From Amphiduros pacificus (lineage: Eukaryota; Annelida; Polychaeta; Phyllodocida; Hesionidae): 64,000 nt of DNA. The position numbers and the translations under genes are program-made. Shown piece after piece: positions 1 to 24,518 of the stretch (positions within the stretch are counted from its first letter, which is position 1; the number at the start of each line of letters is the position of its first letter). The stretch is taken from positions 18,847,198 to 18,911,197 of the forward strand of contig OX439003.1 of the NCBI GenBank assembly GCA_949316495.1, written 5' to 3'. The notes beneath the pieces are model-generated. The model searched no databases and was not told where the DNA came from. It saw only the letters and a list, made by a program, of their open reading frames with translations.

Positions 1-52
1 ACTGAGGTTAAGCATCATTGAGCCCGGTTAATACTGGGATGGGTGACCGCTT
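1..52 (+). promoter_or_regulatory. 5S rRNA-derived segment in the DIRS 5' region
   Basis: The sequence resembles roughly nucleotides 47-100 of animal 5S rRNA, the stretch holding the internal RNA polymerase III control region (box A, intermediate element, box C). The box C part reads aatactgggatgggtgacc. Only this middle part is present, so it is not a 5S gene. A close match occurs at 15612-15664 in the second DIRS element, also ahead of the coding region. It could act as a Pol III promoter or be a captured fragment with no role; the sequence cannot separate these. Confidence 0.8.
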
Positions 53-178
53 GAGTGTTCAATGTGAGAAATTGAATTTTAATTTTTTTTCAGATAAATT
101 AAATAAATTCAATAAATCTTGGATTGGAGTATGAAAAGCCTTTGATGTAGTCTATAATTGTAGAAAATCTTGGCCATC

Positions 179-1894
179 ATGAGTGAACGGGAATACCGTA
201 AGGGCCTAAGTTACGGTTATGAAGGACCAGAGGTGCCTCCTGGGTGGAACAGCTATAATCAGGAGAGAAGCAGGTCCTATAGAAGGGGTAGATCCAGTGG
301 TAGATCTCCGGAGGTTTCCCACTATAGATCCCGTGACAGCTTTCGCAGTAGATCTCGTGATAGATCCCAGGAAAGATCCGTTAGTTGGGTTCAGGATAGA
401 TCTAGGGACAGGTCCCCTGTTAGACACCATGGTAGATCCCGGGATAGATCCTATGTCAGTTATCAGGACAGATCCAGGGGTAGATCACAGTTTGGAGACC
501 ATGGTAGAGATCGGGAAAGATCACAGGGTAGATCTCAGGAAGGATACAGTGTCACCAAGTCCGATAGAACTTTTGACAGATATCATCTAGCGAATAGATC
601 ACAAGAGAGATCTGATGTTTGGTCTGAAGAGAATGAGGAGAATAGTCCTTTACAGCTGATTAGATATCCGACGTATCAGTCAGATTCTGAGTATGATGAT
701 TGGACAGAAGCTCCTCGGAAGGCTTCTGAGGATGAATCAGAAGAGATTGAATTTGGTATGACTAGGAAGAAAGTTAACTTGTTGATGAAGGCAGTAACTA
801 AGATAGCTTCAGGGCAACAAGTGAAGGAAGGTCATCTGAAGGAGATTGCTAGACAAGCAGCCACTATACCGTTCAAAGAAAGAGCCGAACTAGCTATGGC
901 AGGTTGTGGGTTAAAGGTTCAGAAGAATAAGGTTCCCACCAAGCTCGCTTTATCTAACCCAAAGACTAGTGTGAAGGATAAAGAACTGTGTTTTGCTGAA
1001 AGTCCTCTGTTGGTTGGGGCAATGCAGAAGTCCTGGGAAGAAATGTGTGGTTTAAAACGTGGACAGGTTTGGGATCCGAAGTCTACAGAACCACCAATAG
1101 TTGGTTTCCACAAAGTGGAGAAGAAGGTTCAAGTGGAGTCTAAGTGGTACAATATGGACAAGATCAATGCTAAAGTACCAGGTTATGGTTTCAAAGTTGA
1201 TGAAGTGCTTCCAGGAGTCAAAGGGGATGTAAAGGTACCTTTGAAGAAGTTAGAAGAGTGGGAAAAGAATCTAGGACTAATGCTACGTGTCATTAATTCG
1301 GTTGATATTTTTTCGGCAAACTTGATGATTACGTGTATGCAAAGTTTTAAGGAGTTGGAGAAGCAACTGCCGGACAAATACAAGCATCTTCTGCCGGACG
1401 GTCAGGCTCTAGAACAGGATTATTTTACTAGGGCGAAAGGCATACAAGACCTGGTGAAGGCTATGGCATGGCAGAATGTTCAGTATGTGAGTTTGCATAG
1501 GGAAGCAGTGCTGAAAGAGGCTACTGAGAAAAAAGGGGAAGTCATCTCAGAGAAAGCCAAGAAGTTGTTAAGGCTACAACCAGTGGGAGGTCCCTTGCTC
1601 TTTAATGGTCAGGCGGGAAAGATCCTACAAAGAGATAGTAAAGAAGCGTCTGGGAGAGTTTGGAGAGCAGCGACAGTAGTTCCTCCTAAGTCAGGGGTTC
1701 CCTATCATAGAGCAGCTTTTTCTTCAAAGCCGAAAGAAAGAAGTGCTAGCGGCAGGCAGCCCTTTCGTGCGGGAACCTTTAGAAAGGAACTGGGAGGAAA
1801 GGCCAGAGGAAGAGGTGTGCGTGGTGTTACCAGAGGATTTGGTAATAGAAGAGGAGGTCGTGGTAAAGGAAACGACCGACAGGAAAAGAATTGA
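179..1894 (+). CDS. DIRS ORF1, gag-like protein with RS-rich N terminus
   Basis: This is the first open frame of the DIRS element, about 571 residues, with the ATG at 179 in the context gccatcATG. The first ~150 residues are dominated by short Arg-Ser/Asp repeats (RSRDRS, DRSQERS) resembling the RS domains of splicing factors. The middle is helical and Lys-rich, and the C terminus is Gly/Arg-rich (GRGVRG, GGRGKG), typical of RNA binding. Its position matches the gag-like ORF1 of DIRS elements, which is thought to package element RNA. Its 3' end overlaps the next frame by about 150 bp. The assignment rests on position and composition rather than a named domain. Confidence 0.75.
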   Translation: MSEREYRKGLSYGYEGPEVPPGWNSYNQERSRSYRRGRSSGRSPEVSHYRSRDSFRSRSRDRSQERSVSWVQDRSRDRSPVRHHGRSRDRSYVSYQDRSRGRSQFGDHGRDRERSQGRSQEGYSVTKSDRTFDRYHLANRSQERSDVWSEENEENSPLQLIRYPTYQSDSEYDDWTEAPRKASEDESEEIEFGMTRKKVNLLMKAVTKIASGQQVKEGHLKEIARQAATIPFKERAELAMAGCGLKVQKNKVPTKLALSNPKTSVKDKELCFAESPLLVGAMQKSWEEMCGLKRGQVWDPKSTEPPIVGFHKVEKKVQVESKWYNMDKINAKVPGYGFKVDEVLPGVKGDVKVPLKKLEEWEKNLGLMLRVINSVDIFSANLMITCMQSFKELEKQLPDKYKHLLPDGQALEQDYFTRAKGIQDLVKAMAWQNVQYVSLHREAVLKEATEKKGEVISEKAKKLLRLQPVGGPLLFNGQAGKILQRDSKEASGRVWRAATVVPPKSGVPYHRAAFSSKPKERSASGRQPFRAGTFRKELGGKARGRGVRGVTRGFGNRRGGRGKGNDRQEKN

Positions 1895-3860
1895 CTCACA
1901 AGACAGCACCGTTTTCACTGCACCCAAGCACTCACCTCTACTAACACCACCGGAGCAGGAGTCAGTAGGAGCCAGACTGATGCATTTTTGGAAGGTTTGG
2001 GAATCTCTGGGAGTTTCCGGGAAGGTAGTCAAGATCTTGAAGGAGGGACTAAAATGGAGTTTCAAGACGCGACCTCCGTTGAGAAGGACACCATGGACAG
2101 CCCAGAACAACTTGTCTCAGAAGAAGGCAAAGGAAATGGGCAAAGTTATTCAGAATCTCTTAGACAAAGAGGCTATAGAAGTAGTTCAGAAAGTGAATTC
2201 TCCGGGGTTTTATTCGATAATCTTTTTGACCCCCAAGCAGTCGGGAGAGTGGCGTCCTATTCTGGATCTGAAGGCTCTGAATATGATGATTATAAACAAG
2301 ACATTCAGAATGGAGTCGGCGAGGTCGATTCAACAAGCTACTCTCCCAAACCAGTGGGCTTGTTCAATCGACCTCACCGATGCATATTTCCATATTCCCA
2401 TCCATCGGAACTACCGGAAGTTTCTGAGGTTTTGTGTGAAGGGAGTTGTATACCAATACAGAGCAATGCCGTTTGGTTTAGTGATCGCCCCGCGCATCTT
2501 CACTATGGTGATGAAAGAGGTGGCCAAGGTTCTCAGAGAACAAGGTGTGATTGTGCACATGTATCTGGACGATTGGTTGTTTCGAAGAGTGATAAAAGAA
2601 GAGCTGGGTGTAGAGATCTGGACTATCCTTCAACTGTGTCTGGACTTGGGGTTGTTGGTAAACTTGGAAAAGTCGGAGCTAGAACCCAAGCAGGTTTACG
2701 AGTTCGTAGGAGTGTTGTACGATCTGGCAGAGGGGAGAGCCTTTCCCCCACAAAAGAGACTAGTGAAAATTGGGGAGACTATTCAAGGAATAAAGGTCAG
2801 GAAGGAATCGTCAGCAAGACAATGGTTGTCTCTGATAGGAATTCTCAACTCGGTGTCAGATCAAGTTCAGTTGGGAAGGCTGCATGTTCGCATCTTCCAG
2901 CAGTTTTTGGCAGATCATTGGTCCACAGGGAGTATGAATCAGATGATCAAGATGAACGAGAGGTTGATACCTCATCTAAGTTGGTGGCTTCAACCGGAAA
3001 ATGTCAATGTGGGCGTTCCCTTGGTCGACCCTCCAACAGACCTTCAGATCTTCACGGATGCCTCCAAGGCAGGGTGGGGAGCCCATGTGGTGGAATTGGA
3101 AGGACGGGAGTTGGAGGGAAGTTGGTCGAAACAAGAGTCGTTGATGCATATCAATGTTCTCGAGATGAAAGCCATCACAAAGACGCTGAATTGTCTGGCG
3201 GAAGAGATCCGCAACAAGAAACTTTTGATTGCGACAGACAACACAACAGTATTGGCCTATATAAATCACCAAGGGGGAACAAGGTCCCGAGAGCTGATGA
3301 AGGAGACTCAAGAGCTGTTCAGTGTAGTGATGAAGTACGGGTGCGGGATGAAGGCCAGGCATATCCCGGGACGACTGAATGTACTGGCAGATCGATTGTC
3401 AAGGAAAGGACAAGTACTGCCAACAGAATGGTCCTTACACCCGGAAGTATTCCAAAGTCTGTGGTCAAGGTGGGACAAGCCATTAGTGGACCTTTTCGCC
3501 ACAAGACACAACACCAAACTTGTATCGTTCGTGAGCCCGGTTCCGGACAGTTACGCCTTGGCAGTAGATGCCTTGAGCATGGACTGGACCGGGATGGACG
3601 CATATGCATTTCCCCCAACGAGCTTAATTCAACAAGTCATCAACAGGATAAAGCTGTACAAGTGCAGGGTAGTCCTGATTGTTCCCAACTGGACAGAGAA
3701 GGCATGGTACCCAGAATTGTTCAGGCTCGTGAGGGGGAAACCAATACAGTTGCCTCTGAGGAGAGATTTATTGAAACAACCGCTCAGACCGGTGTTCCAT
3801 CAGAGGCCAGAACTGCTGAACCTTCACGCGTGGCAACTATCAGGGCCGCAGTTGTGTTGA
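1743..3860 (+). CDS. DIRS reverse transcriptase / RNase H / methyltransferase-like frame
   Basis: This open frame of about 705 residues has the DIRS polyprotein order. The reverse transcriptase palm shows the YLDD signature (MYLDDW). It is followed by an RNase H region containing FTDASKAGWGA, EMKAI and ATDNTT. A C-terminal methyltransferase-like domain typical of DIRS elements begins near VDLFATRHN. It overlaps the 3' end of the gag-like frame and, over most of its length, an alternative frame leading into the tyrosine recombinase. Such overlap is known in DIRS elements. The start codon is uncertain, and expression may depend on frameshifting or re-initiation as known for the family. Confidence 0.92.
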   Translation: MLAAGSPFVREPLERNWEERPEEEVCVVLPEDLVIEEEVVVKETTDRKRIDSQDSTVFTAPKHSPLLTPPEQESVGARLMHFWKVWESLGVSGKVVKILKEGLKWSFKTRPPLRRTPWTAQNNLSQKKAKEMGKVIQNLLDKEAIEVVQKVNSPGFYSIIFLTPKQSGEWRPILDLKALNMMIINKTFRMESARSIQQATLPNQWACSIDLTDAYFHIPIHRNYRKFLRFCVKGVVYQYRAMPFGLVIAPRIFTMVMKEVAKVLREQGVIVHMYLDDWLFRRVIKEELGVEIWTILQLCLDLGLLVNLEKSELEPKQVYEFVGVLYDLAEGRAFPPQKRLVKIGETIQGIKVRKESSARQWLSLIGILNSVSDQVQLGRLHVRIFQQFLADHWSTGSMNQMIKMNERLIPHLSWWLQPENVNVGVPLVDPPTDLQIFTDASKAGWGAHVVELEGRELEGSWSKQESLMHINVLEMKAITKTLNCLAEEIRNKKLLIATDNTTVLAYINHQGGTRSRELMKETQELFSVVMKYGCGMKARHIPGRLNVLADRLSRKGQVLPTEWSLHPEVFQSLWSRWDKPLVDLFATRHNTKLVSFVSPVPDSYALAVDALSMDWTGMDAYAFPPTSLIQQVINRIKLYKCRVVLIVPNWTEKAWYPELFRLVRGKPIQLPLRRDLLKQPLRPVFHQRPELLNLHAWQLSGPQLC

Positions 3861-4897
3861 GGGGTTTCTCTGAGGAGGTAGCAGAGACTATAACGGGGGC
3901 AGTAACGGAGGATTCCAGAAAAGTCTATGAGACAAGATGGCGAGCTTTTTCCAAGTGGTGTGTAGTGAAGGGATTTATACCGGAAGAGGCTACAATTCCA
4001 CAAGTAGCAGATTTCTTACTGGATTTGTTCAACCAAAAGAAATCAGTGTCGACCATTAAAGGACATAGATCGGCAATTGCCAGAGTATTGTTATTAAAAG
4101 CAAATGTGGACGTTTCGCATGATACTGTCTTATCTGATCTGATTGGAGCGTTTGAACATGCAAGGCCTAGAGTTCAAAACGTGTTTCCGAAGTGGAATTT
4201 GTCGTTGGTGTTAAGAATGCTATGTAAATCACCGTTTGAACCACTGGGTCTGGCGTCAGATAAGCTAGTGACCTTCAAAACTGTGTTTCTCATCACACTA
4301 GCTTCAGGGGCGAGAAGAGGAGAAATACATGCTTTGGATTGTAAGTCTCTGACTTTTTCGCAAAACTGGAAGTCCGTAAGACTGGCCCCAAACCCAAAAT
4401 TTCTAGCAAAGAGCTTTGACTACAGCCAAGGAACTAGGAATTTTGTGGGTTTTTCAATTGAGGCGCTGAAACACAGGTTAGGACCAGGGCTAGAAGAAGA
4501 GGCCAAATTGTGTCCGGTGAGAGCCCTCAAGTTCTATCTGGATAGAACAAAAGATAAGAGAGGAGATACATCACAACTCTTTGTCAGCATCCAAAACAGA
4601 AAGCGGAAAGCTGTAGGCAAGAATACAATTTCATCTTGGCTGAAACATACAGTAAAGATGGCTTATGAAAATTGTAAGGAAGATGTGATCAAGTCTCTTC
4701 AGTTGAATGCTCATGAAGTCAGAGCTTTAGCTCATTCAACAGCCTTCTATGCTAATGTGTCAATGGACAGTGTGTTGGCAGCAGCTAGATGGGCACAACA
4801 GTCCACCTTTACTTCATATTACCTCAGAGATGTCAGTCAAGACTTGGAGAATATGAATAGGATAGGACCTGTAATGGTTGGACAAAACAGAATGTAA
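1988..4897 (+). CDS. DIRS tyrosine recombinase frame
   Basis: This frame is open for 969 codons, but only the part after about 3840 resembles a known domain, the DIRS tyrosine recombinase (integrase). Conserved family features are visible: an ASGARRGEI box, an HEVR box and a C-terminal tyrosine in a TSYYLRD context. The enzyme integrates a circular DNA intermediate without making target-site duplications. The upstream ~620 codons run antiphase over the RT/RNase H frame and have no recognisable domain; they may be open only because of composition, or may be used as in other DIRS elements where these frames overlap. Confidence 0.88.
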   Translation: MEGLGISGSFREGSQDLEGGTKMEFQDATSVEKDTMDSPEQLVSEEGKGNGQSYSESLRQRGYRSSSESEFSGVLFDNLFDPQAVGRVASYSGSEGSEYDDYKQDIQNGVGEVDSTSYSPKPVGLFNRPHRCIFPYSHPSELPEVSEVLCEGSCIPIQSNAVWFSDRPAHLHYGDERGGQGSQRTRCDCAHVSGRLVVSKSDKRRAGCRDLDYPSTVSGLGVVGKLGKVGARTQAGLRVRRSVVRSGRGESLSPTKETSENWGDYSRNKGQEGIVSKTMVVSDRNSQLGVRSSSVGKAACSHLPAVFGRSLVHREYESDDQDEREVDTSSKLVASTGKCQCGRSLGRPSNRPSDLHGCLQGRVGSPCGGIGRTGVGGKLVETRVVDAYQCSRDESHHKDAELSGGRDPQQETFDCDRQHNSIGLYKSPRGNKVPRADEGDSRAVQCSDEVRVRDEGQAYPGTTECTGRSIVKERTSTANRMVLTPGSIPKSVVKVGQAISGPFRHKTQHQTCIVREPGSGQLRLGSRCLEHGLDRDGRICISPNELNSTSHQQDKAVQVQGSPDCSQLDREGMVPRIVQAREGETNTVASEERFIETTAQTGVPSEARTAEPSRVATIRAAVVLRGFSEEVAETITGAVTEDSRKVYETRWRAFSKWCVVKGFIPEEATIPQVADFLLDLFNQKKSVSTIKGHRSAIARVLLLKANVDVSHDTVLSDLIGAFEHARPRVQNVFPKWNLSLVLRMLCKSPFEPLGLASDKLVTFKTVFLITLASGARRGEIHALDCKSLTFSQNWKSVRLAPNPKFLAKSFDYSQGTRNFVGFSIEALKHRLGPGLEEEAKLCPVRALKFYLDRTKDKRGDTSQLFVSIQNRKRKAVGKNTISSWLKHTVKMAYENCKEDVIKSLQLNAHEVRALAHSTAFYANVSMDSVLAAARWAQQSTFTSYYLRDVSQDLENMNRIGPVMVGQNRM

Positions 4898-5742
4898 CTG
4901 ACTTTTAATGTACATAGACTAACTCACAAGTGCAATTAGAGGATAAGATTGGTGATTACTTGTAAGGACCACAGATGTAGAGGTGACGGGATGATTCGAA
5001 AACTACATGGTGGTGTTATTCTTCATTAGTATGACTGGATTGATGTCTAAAATTGGAACATATTGGGTCAGACGTGCCTTGAAGGGAACGTACAGAGAAG
5101 ACTTGTGAGTATATGTACATTAGAAATAAGAGGTCAGAGTCAGTTACAAGAGTCTTAATCAGTCAGTGAAACTCCTCAAGCCAATGAGAGTAGGACTAGA
5201 CTGATTAGTATGCATCATAGCACCTTGCACCCTGGTAGTGAAGTTACTAGGCAAATTGGACTTAGTAGCGCTACTAATAGAAACCAAATCTTGTAGTGCA
5301 GTAGTATCAACTCTGGGAATCCATCAACAGGTTGGCAGAGTATACTCAGAAAATGCACACATAACAAAGACCTCTGAGGGTGCTCTAGTAAAGCAAACAA
5401 TACCTACCACGGGGTAGTTTTGCTATACTAGATGGTAAGTGAAAAGAATGGACTCGTTAAAGATTGGTGCTTAGTGTGAGCTAGTAGTACCTACCAGAGG
5501 AAACCTAGTTGCTACACTATAGAAATTAGCCCTCCAATGATGCATGGCTCTATAAAGTATTGTCTGGATATAAGAGAAGGGAATCTCAGCAATAGTCCTC
5601 AGTCTCTAGTATCAGACATACAAGTGGTCAGACCTAACATGGTTTTTAACTATGAAGAGGTTTTGGACTACTATTGCCACCTATCGCCCTGAGTTTCAGT
5701 TGAAATTGTTGGTTGGAGACCCTCCTCCTAACTAGTAATTCT
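4898..5742 (+). other. Non-coding 3' region of the first DIRS element
   Basis: This stretch lies between the recombinase stop and the internal complementary region. It holds no long open frame and no recognisable motif. It belongs to the element because both flanks do. Confidence 0.7.
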
Positions 5743-5846
5743 GTCCTAATGTCCACCTGGGGTTGTATTCTCATTTTAATAGAAACCCCACAAATTTTAT
5801 TAATTGGTGTGTTTCTTATTAAACATGAATACAAACCCAGGTGGAC
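5743..5846. repeat. Internal complementary region (first DIRS element)
   Basis: The right arm, starting at the CCCACAAATTT block near 5787, is the reverse complement of the element's right end at 6032-6091. The left arm (about 5743-5786) should by DIRS logic be the reverse complement of the missing left end. In DIRS replication this region templates joining of the two ends into a circle. It defines the right border at 6091 and implies that the left end begins with GTTTCTATTAAAATG. Confidence 0.88.
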
Positions 5847-5869
5847 TGTGCTTTCCCACCCGACCTCCC

Positions 5870-6091
5870 CGCTTAGGCGTCAAATTTAATTTTGATCAAA
5901 GTGGTTCTCAAGCGAGGTTGAGCGGGAAACTGGGCAGGCGATGGTGGCGCCGCCGTCGGTGGCAGGAGGGCGAGTCCAAAATGTTTATTTTTTATTGACG
6001 TATATAGAACTAGCTATCGCATAGTCCTAATGTCCACCTGGGTTTGTATTCATGTTTAATAAGAAACACACCAATTAATAAAATTTGTGGG
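5870..6091. repeat. Right inverted terminal repeat (first DIRS element)
   Basis: The outer border at 6091 is fixed by the match to the internal complementary region. The inner border is approximate because the partner repeat lies outside the window. The repeat includes a GC-rich block (5920-5975) and the CTGGGTTTGTATT motif. The second DIRS element has a related TCGGGTTTGTATT motif in its termini. Confidence 0.75.
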
Positions 6092-6155
6092 ATTTGTCCA
6101 AACATTTTGGGATAAATTCCAGTTTATCTTTTTCATGTCGACACAATTTAATTGA

Positions 6156-21315
<15,160 letters not shown>

Positions 21316-23205
21316 CCACATTTACTGTAGTTGATAAGAAGGAAATATTTCAATATATTTATCCCTGCACTGCTTGAGCACCAAAACTATCAGTCAGCAC
21401 ATATTTATGGAGATAAATTAGGCTTGACATATATCAGACCAAAAAGACTGAAATTTGGCTTATCTTGATAAGTATAGATCATGCTGAGAAAAGGAAATCC
21501 TGATTATTTTTTTTTATTTTTGGAAATTGGTTCAATGATGGAGACAGGCACATGTGACCTTCGGTTCAAGTTAATGCTGTTGATATTTTGCACTTGCCAA
21601 GGAGCACTTTGTGAGAGAAAAAAAACAAATCATAGGCCTGGTTTAATATTTTTTTTCAATGTTTGAAATGTATGAGAAAAAGTGTATAAATGATGTAAAC
21701 GAGATTTAGTATGTATGGAGTCATATATTTGAACAAAGAATTACTGCAAAATACTCCACTGCCTTAAAATTTTATGTAATTTTACAATTTACCTCTTAAT
21801 CTAAGGCATATTTATACATAAAAATAATTGATTAATCTGCTTCAAAACATTACTGATAAACAAGACTTTATGGTCCCAGAGTAACTTATTATTTTTTTAA
21901 CTATCTGGATGGTATGATCTTTCATCAAGTAAAATTTTGCGAATATGAATCAGAAATACTGATCCAATCAAAATATAATTAACACACTCAAGAATGCTGG
22001 GCATTAAAATTTGAGGATGGTTATCTTGAAGTGATAGTGTGAATGAGTGAGAGTCCAGGATTGAGACAATTATATGGTGGTATGAATGTGACTTGTGTGT
22101 AGAGTATGCTAGAAGAGCAAATGTGACAGATGAGAAGTATGAGTCTAGGGGCATAGAATACAGAAAGAATGGTGGAATATTTGCTTAATAGTTTCATTAT
22201 TAGGATAAGTTATACCTTCCATGTCCGTGCTATGAATGTCTATTTGTTTGGTGAATAGTCTGAATGAACAAATATTTTGTATGATAAGTGTATTTTGTGC
22301 TTAGCAAACAAGAATGTGAATGGATGTTGTACATAGCTTTGTCACAATGCAAAGTTCTCAGCAAACTTCCAAATTCAATCTCTTGACAGATATAATCTTA
22401 AGTTTCTTTTTTTAAAGAAAAGGAAAAAAATGTCAGTTGTACACGTACTTGCATTTTTTTTAACTTTTTTTTTTTTATACACGGTTTGCATTTCTTTATT
22501 TTTAAATTTAAAGAAGGCCGCTTTGTCATGAGAAGAATTCCTGGGCTCTCCTTGAAGAGTGAAAAGGAAGTGGGTCAAGGAAACATACAAACTGCTGTAT
22601 ATTTCATAACTGACTTGATGTTTATTAAGCTGTGCTTTATTGCAAAAACAAACAAAAATATGCCCCAAAACCACAATAAAAACATGATATTACTATTGTA
22701 TCCATTTGACACTGCTTATACTATCACAGCTTCTGAAACAAATTGTCATAAACGAGGCATGGTCCAAGAGCTGGCCATCACCATTTAAAATGCTTTGAAG
22801 ATTAATGTAAGATTGTATGGACTCCGGTCCAATACTTTAGCAGGTCTTTCAGAGTATAAAAAGAACAAACTGTCTCATGTCTGTTTTCATGTACACAAAA
22901 CCTGCCCTTCTGGTCTTGAATCTTTTTAGTTATTGCCAAAACCTGAGTTTCAAAGTATTATTTTTATTTATTACTTAAAAGCAAATAATACCAAGCTGAG
23001 GACAAGTTCCTATTATAAGATTCTTGTAGAATCATGTAAATATTTGAAAAGATTGCTTATTGACATTGCCACGGGGCAGATTTTGTATGCTGCTCTTTTT
23101 GTGAAAGATAATTGTGCAAAATGATTTGCATAAACTATTTATTGTACATGCGAACTACATGATGTACAATAACACAATGAAATAATAAAAAAATAAAAAC
23201 TAAGA
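21316..23205 (+). other. CKAP5 3' UTR (probable)
   Basis: AT-rich sequence follows the TAA stop at 21313-21315. AATAAA signals occur at 22675 and 23184; the second, followed by A-rich sequence, is the more likely end. No coding frame of interest is present. Confidence 0.55.
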
Positions 23206-23648
23206 CTTGTTGGTCTTGTTAACTTTATTTACATTGAAGCATGATAAGCAGATGCCTTCTCAATATTATTCCTTCTTTTTGTCAAGTAAAACACAGAAGT
23301 GCTGAATTTTGAACCAATTCAGTTGTTAATTATTCACATACATGGCAGATAAAATTAAATGCATTCCTCTCCAAAAATACCACATCGAATCTAAAGTTGC
23401 ATTTAAATTTCAATTAAAAAATTCTTGCAAGATGTCCCATCCTGTGTACAACTTGTCACAGTGGTCAAATAATAGTCCGACATTTTGTAAATATAAACAA
23501 AGTGGGAGAAAAATTGCATTGAAAAAGCCAAACCATGCGATGTTGCCTACTTACAGAAACTGGAAATGGAGAATAAATAAGCAAGAATTTCAAAATGACC
23601 AGTTTTAGTGTATTTCTGGTCCAGAACATCTTTGTTTGAAAATGTACA

Positions 23649-23654
23649 TTTATT
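23649..23654 (-). terminator. Candidate NOSIP polyadenylation signal
   Basis: Read on the minus strand this is AATAAA, the first one I find downstream of the NOSIP stop at 24519. If used, the whole 28-bp minisatellite lies within the NOSIP 3' UTR. Confidence 0.45.
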
Positions 23655-23708
23655 AAAGTAGTAATGAACATATCTGGTGACAACACATGATTTAGATTGG
23701 AAGGCATT

Positions 23709-24418
23709 CAGTAACGTCTCATCCACATGATGTAGACAGTAACGTCTCATCCACATGATGTAGACAGTAACGTCTCATCCACATGATGTAGACCGTAATA
23801 TCTCATCCACATGATGTAGACAGTAATATCTCATCCACATGATGTAGACAGTAACGCCTCATCCACATGATGTAGACAGTAAAGTCTCATCCACATGATG
23901 TAGACAGTAACGTCTCATCCACATGATGTAGACAGTAACGCCTCATCCACATGATGTAGACAGTAACGTCTCATCCACATGATGTAGACAGTAACGTCTC
24001 ATCCACATGATGTAGACAGTAATATCTCATCCACATGATGTAGACAGTAATATCTCATCCACATGATGTAGACAGTAACGCCTCATCCACATGATGTAGA
24101 CTGGTAGGTAGACAGTAACGTCTCATCCACATGATGTAGACAGTAACGTCTCATCCACATGATGTAGACAGTAACGTCTCATCCACATGATGTAGACAGT
24201 AATATCTCATCCACATGATGTAGACAGTAATATCTCATCCACATGATGTAGACAGTAACGCCTCATCCACATGATGTAGACAGTAAAGTCTCATCCACAT
24301 GATGTAGACAGTAACGCCTCATCCACATGATGTAGACTGGTAGGTAGACCGTAATGTCTCATCCACATGATGTAGACAGTAATATCTCATCCACATGATG
24401 TAGACTGGTAGGTAGACG
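23709..24418. repeat. 28-bp minisatellite, about 25 units
   Basis: The unit has period 28 and contains ctcatccacatgatgtagac. Units differ mainly in the six bases before the shared core (cgtctc, cgcctc, tatctc, aagtctc). A spacer ctggtaggtaga interrupts the array three times. The order of variants partly repeats between spacers, showing higher-order duplication. It lies between the CKAP5 3' end and the NOSIP stop. Confidence 0.97.
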
Positions 24419-24518
24419 GTAACATTTCACCTTCCTTCCATTAATAGAGAGAATATTTTTGTTCCTGTAGGGATCACCTTTGCTAAGAATCTGCTTTTCT
24501 TGTCCATTAATGCTATGT

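Larger units (their letters stand above)
1..6091 (+). mobile_element. DIRS-type tyrosine-recombinase retrotransposon, left end outside window
   Basis: This is a DIRS-family retrotransposon, which integrates with a tyrosine recombinase and has inverted terminal repeats plus an internal complementary region instead of direct LTRs. In order it shows a 5S-rRNA-like segment (1-52), a gag-like frame (about 179-1894), an RT/RNase H/methyltransferase frame (1743-3860), a tyrosine recombinase frame (to 4897), a non-coding tail, the internal complementary region (5743-5846) and the right inverted terminus ending at 6091. The right boundary is set because the internal complementary region contains the exact reverse complement of 6032-6091. 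The left terminus lies before position 1. The visible coding part looks whole, so the copy is probably young. It sits in sense orientation in a CKAP5 intron; the next CKAP5 exon starts 107 bp downstream. Confidence 0.93.

Noticed and set aside
1-52. Functional 5S rRNA gene
   Set aside because: Only the middle third of 5S is present, without the 5' and 3' parts that pair in helix I and without a T-run terminator. The same piece recurs inside another DIRS element.
22375-23608. Several 60-100 codon frames after CKAP5
   Set aside because: They fall in the AT-rich 3' UTR and show no conserved features.
23709-24418. CRISPR-like array
   Set aside because: The 28-bp units are contiguous with no unique spacers, and the DNA is animal. 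It is a minisatellite.
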